Origin: Ectobacillus sp042610425
Lineage (GTDB): Bacteria > Bacillota > Bacilli > Bacillales > Bacillaceae_G
DNA length: 64,000 bases
Assembly: GCF_042610425.1 (NCBI RefSeq)
Contig: NZ_JBGJZM010000003.1
Coordinates: forward strand, 1 to 64,000
Direction: 5' to 3'
Below, piece by piece: positions 45,123-53,568 of this stretch; the stretch's first letter is position 1, and each line of letters starts with the position of its first letter. The notes under the pieces were generated by a model. That model was not told the DNA's origin, ran no database searches, and saw only the letters and a list, made by a program, of their open reading frames with translations. Made by a program: the position numbers and the translations under genes.

Positions 45123-45173
45123 GATCACCACTCAAGCCATGTGGAGTGTGTGACGCAACTTGGTTTAAAGTAA
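45123..45173 (+). pseudogene. Relic of an rlmCD-like 3' end
   Basis: Sixteen codons read DHHSSHVECVTQLGLK and stop, matching the C-terminus of the intact gene upstream (TTHVECVSQLILKKGN). The match continues into the following GGCAACTAAC sequence and hairpin. Upstream of it the frame is interrupted and no longer resembles the methyltransferase. It is a fragment left after deletion of, or recombination with, a second rlmCD-type gene. Confidence 0.8.
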
Positions 45174-45212
45174 GGCAACTAACTATTAGGGAGTTGCCTA
45201 TTTACTTTTTTG
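45174..45212 (+). terminator. Terminator following the rlmCD relic
   Basis: GGCAACT (45174-45180) pairs with AGTTGCC (45192-45198), with a T-rich tail. It corresponds to the terminator of the intact rlmCD gene. Confidence 0.7.
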
Positions 45213-45506
45213 ATATCCAATTTACAACGAAGTAGTATAAGATTAAATGTGCCGGTGGTTTTGTTGTGACTGAATTAGGATTATCTGCATCAATGGTGTA
45301 AGCAGCAATAATATAGCATATTTTTGTAGTTTGAGTAGGTAGGGTTATAAAAGTAAAAGCAGGGAAACTCTAAATACAATTACTATCACTTTCATAAAAA
45401 GGTACAGGTCGAGGAAGAGGTAAGGATTGAAATAAGATAGATTGGTATGAAGATCTCTGTTACTTTAGAGTACAGGCACTAATTTAAAAAAAATAGGAGG
45501 TTTATT

Positions 45507-46001
45507 GTGGAGAATAACGATATATTAATTCGCTTGAGATATGCAATGGAAATAAAAAATAAAGAAATGGCAGAGATATTTAAACTTGGCGGTGTGGATG
45601 TAACAGTACCAGAAGTAATCAAAATTCTCACAAAATCAGATGATGATGCTGAAAGTGACGATCAAATAAAATGTAACAACAGTATGTTAGATTCATTTTT
45701 AAATGGTTTTATTATTTTTAAAAGAGGAAAACAAGAGCCCAAACCAGGACAGCCTGATACGCCAGAGCCATCTATAAAGAAAAGTCCAAACGTTAATAAT
45801 CTCCTGTTAAAGAAAGTAAAAATAGCATTAGCATTAACTACTGAGGATACGCTGGATATATTCGAAAAAGCAGGAATCACGGTTTCAAAAGGAGAACTCG
45901 GCGCTTTCTTAAGAAAAGAAGGGCATAAGAATTATAAAGAGTGCGGAGATAAATACGCTAGGAATTTCTTAAAAGGGTTGGCTCTCAAATACAGAGGATA
46001 A
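45507..46001 (+). CDS. DUF1456 protein (YehS-like)
   Basis: The 164-residue protein contains two copies of a helical module of about 65 residues: NDILIRLRYAMEIKNKEMAEIF at the start and LKKVKIALALTTEDTLDIF in the second half. A Pro-rich linker joins them. This is the DUF1456 layout. Function is not established. The GTG start has AGGAGG 6 nt upstream. The YgjP-type gene begins 28 nt later and may be co-transcribed. Confidence 0.85.
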   Translation: MENNDILIRLRYAMEIKNKEMAEIFKLGGVDVTVPEVIKILTKSDDDAESDDQIKCNNSMLDSFLNGFIIFKRGKQEPKPGQPDTPEPSIKKSPNVNNLLLKKVKIALALTTEDTLDIFEKAGITVSKGELGAFLRKEGHKNYKECGDKYARNFLKGLALKYRG

Positions 46002-46029
46002 TGCATGAAAGAATCATACAGGTGATGAG

Positions 46030-46743
46030 ATGATACATACCTACTTAGGGGAGACAATCCGTTTTGAGATCAAGTACAAAAATCGTAATCGTACATCTAT
46101 AGGAATTACGATAGATAGTTATGGAAATGTGGAGGTCCAGGCTCCGAAAGGGACATCTGATGATAGAGTACTTCAGTTAGTAGAGGAAAAATGGAATCTT
46201 ATTCAGCAAAAATTATTAGAAGTGAAGGGTAGGCTGCTTGGACCGCAGAAAAAGGTCTATGAGTATGGTGAGAGTTTTCTTTATTTAGGAAACAATTATC
46301 CCATACAAATCTTTCAAGATATAAATATAACGCAAGAACATGTAGTGTTTAAAGAAGAAAAGCTACATATTTATGTAAAGCAGCTTGACACTGAAAAAAT
46401 AAAACAAACTTTAAAACGATTTTATTACCAGCAATGTAGGTTTTTAGTGGAGAAGAGCATATCCTCCTATCAAAGCAACTTCAAAACAAAACCACGTTCT
46501 TTTCGTATCTCGGATAGCAAAAATACTTGGGGAACCTGTGATTCAAAACGGCAGTTAACATTCAATTGGAGACTGGCAATGGCACCACGGGAAGTAATCG
46601 ACTATGTAGTCGTTCACGAAATGTGCCATATGGTTCATCTTAACCACGACCGATCCTTCTGGCGTCTTGTTGGAAAAATAATGCCTGATTATAAGGAAAA
46701 GGAAAGCTGGTTGACTTTATCGAGTTGGAAAATGACTGTTTAG
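46030..46743 (+). CDS. YgjP-type (M48/SprT-like) metallopeptidase
   Basis: The 237-residue cytoplasmic-type protein has the zinc motif HEMCHMVHLNH near residues 196-206 and the DUF45/YgjP framework (IRFEIKYKNR, NTWGTCDSKRQLTFNWRL). YgjP proteins are putative zinc proteases with no firm substrate. The ATG has AGGTGA close upstream, and it follows the DUF1456 gene by 28 nt. Confidence 0.88.
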   Translation: MIHTYLGETIRFEIKYKNRNRTSIGITIDSYGNVEVQAPKGTSDDRVLQLVEEKWNLIQQKLLEVKGRLLGPQKKVYEYGESFLYLGNNYPIQIFQDINITQEHVVFKEEKLHIYVKQLDTEKIKQTLKRFYYQQCRFLVEKSISSYQSNFKTKPRSFRISDSKNTWGTCDSKRQLTFNWRLAMAPREVIDYVVVHEMCHMVHLNHDRSFWRLVGKIMPDYKEKESWLTLSSWKMTV

Positions 46744-46792
46744 CAATTACCCGTTACACAATGTAAATGTAACAAAAAAATAAAATGAGAAT

Positions 46793-46840
46793 GGTACCTT
46801 TCTCTTTACACAAAGTATTTTTGAGAGGTACCTTTTTATT
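46793..46840 (+). terminator. Terminator after the metallopeptidase gene
   Basis: GGTACCTTTCTC pairs with GAGAGGTACC around a loop and is followed by five T. The remaining 160 bp to the next gene end show only short hairpins. Confidence 0.65.
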
Positions 46841-46999
46841 ACTAACAGTTAATCATTGCGGGAAGGATCAAGTCACCAAAAGCATCTGTTAAGTAACTAG
46901 GATTAAATTCGCATTTTTGCGAATGGGATTCAATAAATCCTTTTGCTCACCCGTGACCTGATAATTCATATTTGAATTGTATACGTATCTCCCTCCCTA

Positions 47000-47695
47000 T
47001 TAGTAATCACAAAACCCCTTCAATGCCTCAAGATCCTTTATTTTAAACGTAGATAAGTGAAAATCAATTATCCCCTCATCCCTCATTTGGCATATTTCCC
47101 TCGACATTGATGGTCTTGATACATTTAGGAAATCAGCGAGTTCGTTTCGTTTTAAGGATAAGATAATCGTGTTGCTTTTTGTTTTTTGGTATTGTTCCAA
47201 TAAGTAGGCACAGATTTTTCCGCGTATACTTTTGATTGAAAGGTATTCTACTTTCTTGTTCATCATTATAGATTTATCTGATATTATTTTCATAAAATTA
47301 TGGAGCATGGAGGTATGCCAAGTGCAATTGTTTGCGCATCGATTGATAAGGTCAGCATGTGTAAGAAATAAAACCTTACATGATGTTTGGACTCGTACGG
47401 ATACCGGCCATGTTTTATGACTTGAGAATACGAGCATTTCCCCAAATAAATCCCCTTTTTTAACGACGGTCATAATGACCCTGTTTCCAACGGCGTTTTC
47501 TTTCACAATCGTTGCTTCGCCTTCTAAAATCAGGCCAAATTTGTCGATTGATTCACCGACCGTTACAATCGTTTCGTTTTTGCCATAGCTTTGTATTTGG
47601 GGAGTTAAGCATTGTAAGAGGGAAACCATTTCGTTCTTTTCTATTCCATGAAATAAAGGTAAGTTGTCAGGTATATCTAAATAGACATTTTTCAT
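47000..47695 (-). CDS. Crp/Fnr family regulator, divergent from hcp
   Basis: The 231-residue protein has an N-terminal cyclic-nucleotide-binding-type beta-roll (about 20-125), a long dimer helix, and a C-terminal winged helix with NELADFLNVSRPSMSREI. It has several cysteines (NRCANNC near the middle) but not the N-terminal Fe-S cluster of Fnr. Divergent arrangement with hcp and a palindrome in the shared region suggest it controls hcp, like other Crp/Fnr regulators paired with hcp genes. The effector, possibly NO, heme or redox state, is inference. Confidence 0.88.
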   Translation of the reverse strand: MKNVYLDIPDNLPLFHGIEKNEMVSLLQCLTPQIQSYGKNETIVTVGESIDKFGLILEGEATIVKENAVGNRVIMTVVKKGDLFGEMLVFSSHKTWPVSVRVQTSCKVLFLTHADLINRCANNCTWHTSMLHNFMKIISDKSIMMNKKVEYLSIKSIRGKICAYLLEQYQKTKSNTIILSLKRNELADFLNVSRPSMSREICQMRDEGIIDFHLSTFKIKDLEALKGFCDY

Positions 47696-47713
47696 GTTAA
47701 TATCATTCCTTTT

Positions 47714-47755
47714 GTATCTCCAGATACCGAATTGAATTCATAGATACAATATAAT
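47714..47755 (+). promoter_or_regulatory. hcp promoter with Crp/Fnr-type operator
   Basis: GTATCT-CC-AGATAC (47714-47727) is a perfect palindrome centred at 47720.5. A perfect TATAAT lies at 47750-47755. With a start site about 7 nt after it, the palindrome is centred near -41.5, the class II activator position. No good -35 box exists, as expected for an activated promoter. A second half-site AGATACAA (47743-47750) abuts the -10 box. Confidence 0.7.
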
Positions 47756-47801
47756 AATGACACAGAAAGAACAAATAAAATAGCAAAACAGGAGGTATTT
47801 C

Positions 47802-49514
47802 ATGTCAAATATGTTTTGTTTTCAATGCCAAGAAACTGCTAAAGGAACAGGATGTACGATACAAGGTGTGTGTGGGAAAACGGCAGATGTTGCAAATACG
47901 CAGGATTTATTGGTTTATGTAACGAAGGGATTAGCAATCATTAGTATGGAAGCAAGAAAAGTTGGGATTATGGATGCTAATGTCGACAAATATGTAACGG
48001 AAAATTTATTTTCGACCATCACGAATGTAAATTTTGATAGAGAAGCACTTTTAGATCGAGTAAAAGAAACGTTATCATTAAGAGAAGAGTTAAAAGCGAA
48101 AGTTTTAAAAGCTGGTGTACAGGTTTGGGAAGCGAATGGTGATAGTAGTTTCTTTAAGAAATTATTTGGAATGAAAGCAAACGAAGTAGGTATCCCAGAT
48201 GCTGCGGTATGGTCAGCTGTCAATAGTAGTGAGTTTGATGCGAAGGCGGAACAGGTTGGCGTATTGGCAACTGAAAACGAAGATATAAGAAGCTTAAGAG
48301 AACTGATCGTATATGGGCTGAAAGGTTTAACAGCATATATGAAGCATGCGATGAACTTAGGATATAATGATGCTGACGTTCATGGATTTATAGTAAAAGC
48401 GTTAGCTGCTACATTGGACGATTCCTTATCCGCAGATGATTTAGTTGCGCTTGCATTAGAGGCAGGAAGATATGGTGTAACGGGTATGGCTTTACTTGAT
48501 AAAGCGAATACAGAATCATATGGACATCCTGAAATTACGAAGGTGGACATTGGGGTAAGAAACAATCCCGGAATCTTAATTTCTGGTCACGATTTAAAAG
48601 ATCTTGAGATGCTACTTGAGCAAACAGAAGGAACTGGCGTAGATGTGTATACACATGGTGAGATGCTTGCGGGGCAATATTACCCAGCCTTTAAGAAGAA
48701 TGCTCACTTTGCAGGAAACTATGGAAACGCATGGTGGAAACAAGGAGAAGAGTTTGAACAGTTTAATGGAGTTATTCTCATGACTACAAACTGTGTCGTT
48801 CCTCCAAAAGATTCATATAAGAATCGATTATTTACAACAGGAGCAACAGGTGTATCCGGATGTAAGCATATTGAGGAAGAAGAAAACGGAAATAAGGATT
48901 TCTCAGAATTAATTGCTATGGCTAAAAAGTGCCAAGCTCCAACTGAAATAGAAACGGGAGAAATTGTGGGTGGATTTGCTCATAATCAAGTAATGGCTCT
49001 TGCTGATCAGGTTGTAGATGCTGTTCAAACAGGTGCAATAAAGAGATTCTTTGTAATGGCTGGTTGCGACGGTAGAGTGAAATCAAGAAGCTACTATACG
49101 GAATTTGCAGAAAAACTTCCACAAGATACTGTTATCTTAACTGCAGGATGTGCAAAATACAAATATAATAAATTAGAACTTGGCGATATCGGTGGAATCC
49201 CAAGAGTACTGGATGCAGGACAATGTAATGATTCCTATTCACTAGTTGTTATTGCATTAAAGCTTCAGGAAGTATTTGGATTGGATGATGTGAATAAACT
49301 TCCAATATCCTATAATATAGCATGGTATGAACAAAAAGCTGTAATCGTATTATTATCATTATTATATCTAGGCGTTAAGAACATCCACTTAGGACCAACA
49401 CTTCCAGCTTTCCTTTCACCAAATGTGGCGAAAGTGCTAGTAGAGAACTTTGGAATAGCAGGAATGGGAACGGTTGATGAAGATATAGAATTGTTTTTAG
49501 GAGAATTAGCTTAA
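47802..49514 (+). CDS. hcp: Hydroxylamine reductase / hybrid cluster protein
   Basis: Hcp reduces NO (and, in vitro, hydroxylamine) and protects against nitrosative stress. The 570-residue protein has an N-terminal Cys motif, Cys 6, 9, 18 and 24 (CX2CX8CX5C), the class I spacing for a 4Fe-4S cluster. Hybrid-cluster ligands are visible in the second half: TTNCVVPP, TGVSGCKHI, LTAGCAKYKYN and VLDAGQCNDSYS. An AGGAGG precedes the ATG. No separate hcr reductase is adjacent. A strong terminator follows. Confidence 0.96.
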   Translation: MSNMFCFQCQETAKGTGCTIQGVCGKTADVANTQDLLVYVTKGLAIISMEARKVGIMDANVDKYVTENLFSTITNVNFDREALLDRVKETLSLREELKAKVLKAGVQVWEANGDSSFFKKLFGMKANEVGIPDAAVWSAVNSSEFDAKAEQVGVLATENEDIRSLRELIVYGLKGLTAYMKHAMNLGYNDADVHGFIVKALAATLDDSLSADDLVALALEAGRYGVTGMALLDKANTESYGHPEITKVDIGVRNNPGILISGHDLKDLEMLLEQTEGTGVDVYTHGEMLAGQYYPAFKKNAHFAGNYGNAWWKQGEEFEQFNGVILMTTNCVVPPKDSYKNRLFTTGATGVSGCKHIEEEENGNKDFSELIAMAKKCQAPTEIETGEIVGGFAHNQVMALADQVVDAVQTGAIKRFFVMAGCDGRVKSRSYYTEFAEKLPQDTVILTAGCAKYKYNKLELGDIGGIPRVLDAGQCNDSYSLVVIALKLQEVFGLDDVNKLPISYNIAWYEQKAVIVLLSLLYLGVKNIHLGPTLPAFLSPNVAKVLVENFGIAGMGTVDEDIELFLGELA

Positions 49515-49562
49515 TTTCTACATTTATTCGATTGGGATGTTTAGAAGGTCTCTAAACGAAAA

Positions 49563-49606
49563 AAGAAGCTGGATAAAAACGTTTCGTTTTATCCAGCTTC
49601 TTTCAT
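49563..49606 (+). terminator. hcp terminator
   Basis: GAAGCTGGATAAAAC pairs perfectly with GTTTTATCCAGCTTC around a short loop, then TTTC. The stem is long and could also terminate the convergent DUF2892 transcript. Confidence 0.9.
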
Positions 49607-49639
49607 TTAAGGGTAATTATCAGTTATTTTCGCATTTTT

Positions 49640-49834
49640 TTACTTCTTAACAGGGCACGTTTTAATCCCAAAGATAGCGTATAGCGGACAAAAACCAAAG
49701 GCTGCAGTTAGAATCGGAACTAAGCCTAGTAATCCTATATATTTCAAGTTGCTTGGAATGATGAATAAAAGACTTAATAAGACCACACCAATGATATAGC
49801 GAATTACCTTATCCGTACTTCCCACGTTTTTCAT
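49640..49834 (-). CDS. Small DUF2892 (YgaP-like) membrane protein
   Basis: A 64-residue protein with two hydrophobic segments (IIGVVLLSLLFII and a second near the end) and the C-terminal FGFCPLYAIFGIKTCPVKK. This is the stand-alone DUF2892 pattern; in YgaP the same module anchors a rhodanese domain. The ATG at 49834 follows GAGGAGGG by 6 nt. It lies 75 nt after a Crp/Fnr gene in the same direction and probably shares its control. Function unknown; the cysteines suggest a redox role. Confidence 0.85.
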   Translation of the reverse strand: MKNVGSTDKVIRYIIGVVLLSLLFIIPSNLKYIGLLGLVPILTAAFGFCPLYAIFGIKTCPVKK

Positions 49835-49900
49835 GCAAAGCCCTCCTCTTATAGTAGGTTTCCTATGCATCTAGCATAGCCCTATTTAAGAAAAGGTTCC

Positions 49901-49913
49901 GTGACAAAGTCAC
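49901..49913. promoter_or_regulatory. GTGAC-N3-GTCAC palindrome
   Basis: A perfect 5+5 palindrome overlaps the stop codon of the Crp/Fnr gene and lies about 65 bp upstream of the DUF2892 start. GTGA/TCAC half-sites are of the Crp/Fnr type, although the spacing (N5 between them) is one base shorter than for CRP. It might be an operator for the DUF2892 gene. Confidence 0.4.
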
Positions 49914-50593
49914 ATTCCTGCGATTTTCTTTAATCCTTCTATATCTCTCACGATAATTTTACCGCGTGCTAAATGTACTATATTTTTCTTTTCAAAATCT
50001 TTCAGAAGTCTACTAATCACTTCTCGTGCTGTTCCTAATTCAATTGCTATTTTTTCATGGGTTATGTCTAGTTTTTCTTCGCGTTCATGGTGATTTAGAT
50101 TATGGAGGATAAAATGAGCAAGTCGTTCGTCCATGTTTTTGAACACAACTTCATCAATTAATAGCATGACCTCTTGTAATCTAGTCGAGATCGTATGAAA
50201 AATGAATTGCTGACAAGCTGGTTCTTGTGCAAACAGCTCTTGATAAAAGGAAGCAGGAATAACTCCGAGGGTAGCTCCTTCTTCCACCTCTGCCATTGCG
50301 GGATACTGTAAGTTTCCCATAATACAGGATACACTTAAAACGCACGTTTCCCCATTTCTCAGTCGATATAAAGTCATTTCTTTTCCTTCCGGTGAAAGCT
50401 TGTATACGCGTATGATTCCATCAAGAACAAACACCAAATTGGTACAAGCAGTTCCTTCTTCAAGAATCCTTGTCCCTGCAGGATAAGAATCAATTTGAAT
50501 CGTTTGTATAAACTTTTTTAGCATGACCGGCTTGAGTTTCGTTAAAAACGGGAAACTAGTTTTAAGCTCAGCTAAAGAGTCTCCATCGCTCAC
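49910..50593 (-). CDS. Crp/Fnr family transcriptional regulator
   Basis: The 227-residue protein has an N-terminal effector beta-roll, a dimer helix and a winged helix with HEKIAIELGTAREVISRLLKDF. Cysteines at CTNL, CVLSVSC and in the dimer region occur, but no Fnr-type N-terminal Cys cluster. The GTG start has AGGAG 9 nt upstream. With the DUF2892 gene downstream and hcp next door, a redox or NO-sensing role is plausible. It is clearly a different subfamily from the regulator at 47 kb. Confidence 0.9.
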   Translation of the reverse strand: MSDGDSLAELKTSFPFLTKLKPVMLKKFIQTIQIDSYPAGTRILEEGTACTNLVFVLDGIIRVYKLSPEGKEMTLYRLRNGETCVLSVSCIMGNLQYPAMAEVEEGATLGVIPASFYQELFAQEPACQQFIFHTISTRLQEVMLLIDEVVFKNMDERLAHFILHNLNHHEREEKLDITHEKIAIELGTAREVISRLLKDFEKKNIVHLARGKIIVRDIEGLKKIAGM

Positions 50594-50782
50594 GTTTCTT
50601 CGCTCCTCATCTATTTAAAAAATATGTATGTATAGAACTATTGTACACCAGGTTCTAGGCTTAGAAAGCTAAGGGGTGTGCAAGTTGCAGTTAGGAAACC
50701 GTACCGTGTATAATGAGCGTAATAGCAATAGTCAATATTTGGCAGTCATTCTGAGGAAAACATATATTAGGGAGGCTGAAAA

Positions 50783-51205
50783 ATGGAAGAAAATACAAAC
50801 TCAACCATTACAGTAGAAGCAACCGTTCATGCGTCAGTAGAAAAGGTTTGGACATATTGGACAGAGCCAGAATATATTAAACAATGGAGTCATGCTTCAG
50901 ACGATTGGCACACAACACATGCAGAAAATGATTTGCGGGTCGGCGGCAAATTTTCAAGCAGAATGGAAGCAAAAGATGGAAGTTTCGGATTTGACTTTGG
51001 TGGAACCTATGATGAGGTGCAACTACACCAGTTCATTTCGTATACCCTTGGCGATGGGAGAAAGGTAAGCATTACGTTTGAAGCAATCGGAAATGAAACG
51101 AAGGTAGTGGAAGAGTTTGAAGCAGAAGCCGCCAATTCTATTGAAATGCAGCAAAGCGGTTGGCAGGCTATTTTAGATAACTTTAAGAAACGGGTAGAAT
51201 CGTAA
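50783..51205 (+). CDS. SRPBCC (AHSA1-type) protein
   Basis: The 140-residue protein has the START-like AHSA1 fold signs: EATVHASVEKVWTYWTEPEYIKQW at the start (split here as a pattern), GGKFSSRME, GTYDEV and a C-terminal GWQAILDNFK helix. Such proteins bind hydrophobic ligands or act as co-chaperones; the ligand is unknown. GGGAGG precedes the ATG. It is a single gene, followed by a terminator. Confidence 0.88.
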   Translation: MEENTNSTITVEATVHASVEKVWTYWTEPEYIKQWSHASDDWHTTHAENDLRVGGKFSSRMEAKDGSFGFDFGGTYDEVQLHQFISYTLGDGRKVSITFEAIGNETKVVEEFEAEAANSIEMQQSGWQAILDNFKKRVES

Positions 51206-51247
51206 GGACGAAACGCAATAGGGTAAAGCAGTTGATTCAGTCGAGTT

Positions 51248-51281
51248 ATCGGGGTGTGCATGGTGCACCTCGATTTTTTTG
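51248..51281 (+). terminator. Terminator after the SRPBCC gene
   Basis: TCGGGGTG pairs with CACCTCGA (one G-T pair) around a short loop, followed by seven T. Confidence 0.8.
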
Positions 51282-51402
51282 TGGGGAAAACGTGGATAGA
51301 TAGCTAGAAGGAATGTAAACGTAGACTAACATTTTTTGTAACATCTGGTTGGTAGAATATTCAGATAAGCGAAGTATACTGAAGACAAGGGGTGTGAAAA
51401 GT

Positions 51403-51840
51403 ATGATTTGTATGAATCTGAAAGCCTTACGAAAACTTAGCAAGTATACGCAAGAGGAAGTTGCAGATAAAATCAATGTTTCGAGACAAGCCGTTGCGAA
51501 ATGGGAAAGCGGAGAAACGGTACCGGATATAAATAATTGTTTAGCTTTGGCAAAGCTATTTGGTGTGACATTGGATGATCTTGTGAATTATAAGGATGAT
51601 CGGGGTGGACTTGGGATTCGGCCGATAGGGAAACACATATTTGGGACGGTGAAGGTGGGAGAACGTGGGCAAATTGTGATTCCCAAAAAAGCGAGAGAGA
51701 TATTTGAAATTCCTCCAGGAGATAGCTTACTCGTTCTGGGCGATGAGGCACAAGGGATTGCAATTGTAAAAAACGAGGAGTTCCTGCAGTTTGCAAAGGA
51801 AATTTTTCAGGCACAGGAATATGAGGGGGAAGAAAAATGA
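51403..51840 (+). CDS. XRE-AbrB fusion transcriptional regulator
   Basis: The 145-residue protein fuses an XRE-type helix-turn-helix (about residues 1-65, YTQEEVADKINVSRQAVAKWE) to an AbrB/SpoVT-type swapped-hairpin domain (about 77-125, VKVGERGQIVIPKKAREIF). Two DNA-binding folds in one short chain is uncommon but recurs in Firmicutes regulators next to ABC exporters. The ATG at 51403 follows AAGGGGTG. It overlaps the ABC ATPase gene by 4 nt, so it probably controls this operon. Confidence 0.88.
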   Translation: MICMNLKALRKLSKYTQEEVADKINVSRQAVAKWESGETVPDINNCLALAKLFGVTLDDLVNYKDDRGGLGIRPIGKHIFGTVKVGERGQIVIPKKAREIFEIPPGDSLLVLGDEAQGIAIVKNEEFLQFAKEIFQAQEYEGEEK

Positions 51841-52571
51841 TTGCCATCCAAACTACGAATTTGACAAAGAGATACAAGGATAAAACCGTTGTAGATTCTC
51901 TCAATCTTTCAATTGAACAAGGTGAGCTGTTTGCACTGCTTGGCGTGAACGGAGCAGGAAAAACGACTACGATTAAGATGTTAACTTGCCTAAATAGTCC
52001 AACATCTGGTGATGCAACGCTATTTGGAGACAATATTGTTTCCAATCCTCTCGCAGTAAAAGAAAAGATTAATGTGTCACCACAGGAAACGGCTGTAGCT
52101 CGTAATTTATCTGTAAAAGAAAATCTAGCATTAATTGCGCAAATACACGGGTTCGACAAGAAGGCGGTCAATCATAAAGTCGAGGAGATGCTTACAACGT
52201 TTGGACTTACGGAAGTGTCCAAAGCTAAAGCAAAAACGTTATCGGGAGGAATGCAAAGACGTCTTAGTATTGCGATGGCCCTTATTTCGAACCCGCAAAT
52301 CCTTTTCCTAGATGAACCAACTCTCGGATTGGATGTGTTAGCAAGACGGGAACTATGGGCTGCGATTGAAAAGTTGAAAGGAAGTATGACTATTATTCTT
52401 ACAACCCATTATATGGAGGAAGCAGAAGCCCTTTCGGACCGTATCGGGGTCATGGTGAAAGGAAGATTAAAAGCAGTTGGAACAGCAGCAGAATTGATGG
52501 CAAAGACGAGTACGAAAACACTTGAGGATGCCTTTGTTTTACTAGCAACTGAAGAGGAGGGAGAACGATGA
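51837..52571 (+). CDS. ABC transporter ATP-binding protein
   Basis: The 244-residue ATPase has Walker A GVNGAGKTTT, signature LSGGMQRRL, Walker B ILFLDEPT and the switch His in TTHYMEEAE. It belongs to the drug- or antibiotic-export (DrrA/CcmA-like) group. It overlaps its regulator and the permease gene by 4 nt each. The substrate is unknown. Confidence 0.93.
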   Translation: MIAIQTTNLTKRYKDKTVVDSLNLSIEQGELFALLGVNGAGKTTTIKMLTCLNSPTSGDATLFGDNIVSNPLAVKEKINVSPQETAVARNLSVKENLALIAQIHGFDKKAVNHKVEEMLTTFGLTEVSKAKAKTLSGGMQRRLSIAMALISNPQILFLDEPTLGLDVLARRELWAAIEKLKGSMTIILTTHYMEEAEALSDRIGVMVKGRLKAVGTAAELMAKTSTKTLEDAFVLLATEEEGER

Positions 52572-53305
52572 AATCATTTATTCTTGCAGTGCGTAACGGG
52601 AAGGAGATTCTGAGAGATCCTTTGAATTTGGCATTTGGGATAGGCTTTCCGTTGATCATATTATTTCTACTATCTGCCATACAAGCGAATATTCCTGTTA
52701 GTTTGTTTGTCATTGATAAACTCATTCCTGGCATAGCTGTTTTCGGTCTTTCTTTCATCTCACTTTTCTCTGGAATGCTACTAGCGAAAGATCGAAGCAC
52801 ATCATTTTTAATGCGATTGTTCACGGCTCCGCTTTCTGCTTCCAATTATATTATGGGGTACTCACTCCCGTTACTACCAATAGCTATTATTCAAATGGTC
52901 ATCTGCTATATTGCTGCCTTTTTTTTAGGATTACCGGTCAATGCAAATGTTTTGCTTTCCTTGATTGTGCTCATACCTGCAGCTGTGTTTTTTATCGGAA
53001 TCGGACTGTTGGCGGGTAGTATATTTAATGATAAGCAGGTCGGTAGCATATGCGGAGCACTTTTAACGAACCTGAGCGCATGGCTTAGCGGCACCTGGTT
53101 TGATTTGAATCTGGTCGGTGGCTGGTTCAAATCAATTTCCTACGCACTTCCGTTTGCTCATGCCGTAGATGCGGGTAGAGCCGCTATTTCTGGAGACTAT
53201 GCATCAATTTTACCGCACCTTTGGTGGGTCATTGGCTACGCAGTTATCATCATGATCGTTGCCATTTTCACCTTTAAGAAAAAAATGAATGGAGAAACCG
53301 AGTAA
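52568..53305 (+). CDS. ABC-2 type transporter permease
   Basis: The 245-residue membrane protein has about six hydrophobic segments and an N-terminus typical of ABC-2 permeases (NGKEILRDPLNLAFG). It pairs with the preceding ATPase, probably as a homodimer, to export an unidentified compound. The 52-bp tandem repeat begins about 30 bp after the stop. Confidence 0.9.
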   Translation: MKSFILAVRNGKEILRDPLNLAFGIGFPLIILFLLSAIQANIPVSLFVIDKLIPGIAVFGLSFISLFSGMLLAKDRSTSFLMRLFTAPLSASNYIMGYSLPLLPIAIIQMVICYIAAFFLGLPVNANVLLSLIVLIPAAVFFIGIGLLAGSIFNDKQVGSICGALLTNLSAWLSGTWFDLNLVGGWFKSISYALPFAHAVDAGRAAISGDYASILPHLWWVIGYAVIIMIVAIFTFKKKMNGETE

Positions 53306-53326
53306 ATAGAAATACTGGTAACCTTT

Positions 53327-53551
53327 CGTGCGGGCATTTTGTTGCTGCTCGCAAGCTTTTTTTACGAGAACGGGCAAAAACGGAGTCCTTTTGTTACTGT
53401 TTGCAGGCTTTTTTCTCGAGAACGGGCAAAAACGGGGCCCTTTTGTTACCGCTCCTAAGTTTTTTTCCCGTGAGTGGGTACAAACGGAGTCCTTTTGTTA
53501 CCACCCGCAAGCTTTTTCCCCGCGAGCGGGCATAAATGGAGTTCTTCTGTT
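53327..53551. repeat. Four-unit 52-bp tandem repeat
   Basis: Units of 52 bp start at 53338, 53390, 53442 and 53494, with a partial fifth. Each begins TTTGTT(A/G)C and carries (A/G)(C/G)GGGC or GTGGGTACA near the middle and CGGAGTCCT or its variants at the end. Flank CGTGCGGGCATTTTGTT (53327-53343) is found again, 16 of 17 bases, at 62903-62919. The element lies between the convergent ABC permease gene and the helical-domain gene. Confidence 0.9.
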
Positions 53552-53568
53552 ATACACGATTCTCCCCC

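Larger units (their letters stand above)
44985..45506. other. Intergenic region with gene relic
   Basis: About 520 bp. Apart from the rlmCD-like relic at 45123-45173 and its terminator, I see no gene. The right half (45215-45490) is AT-rich with frequent stops in all frames. Confidence 0.5.
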
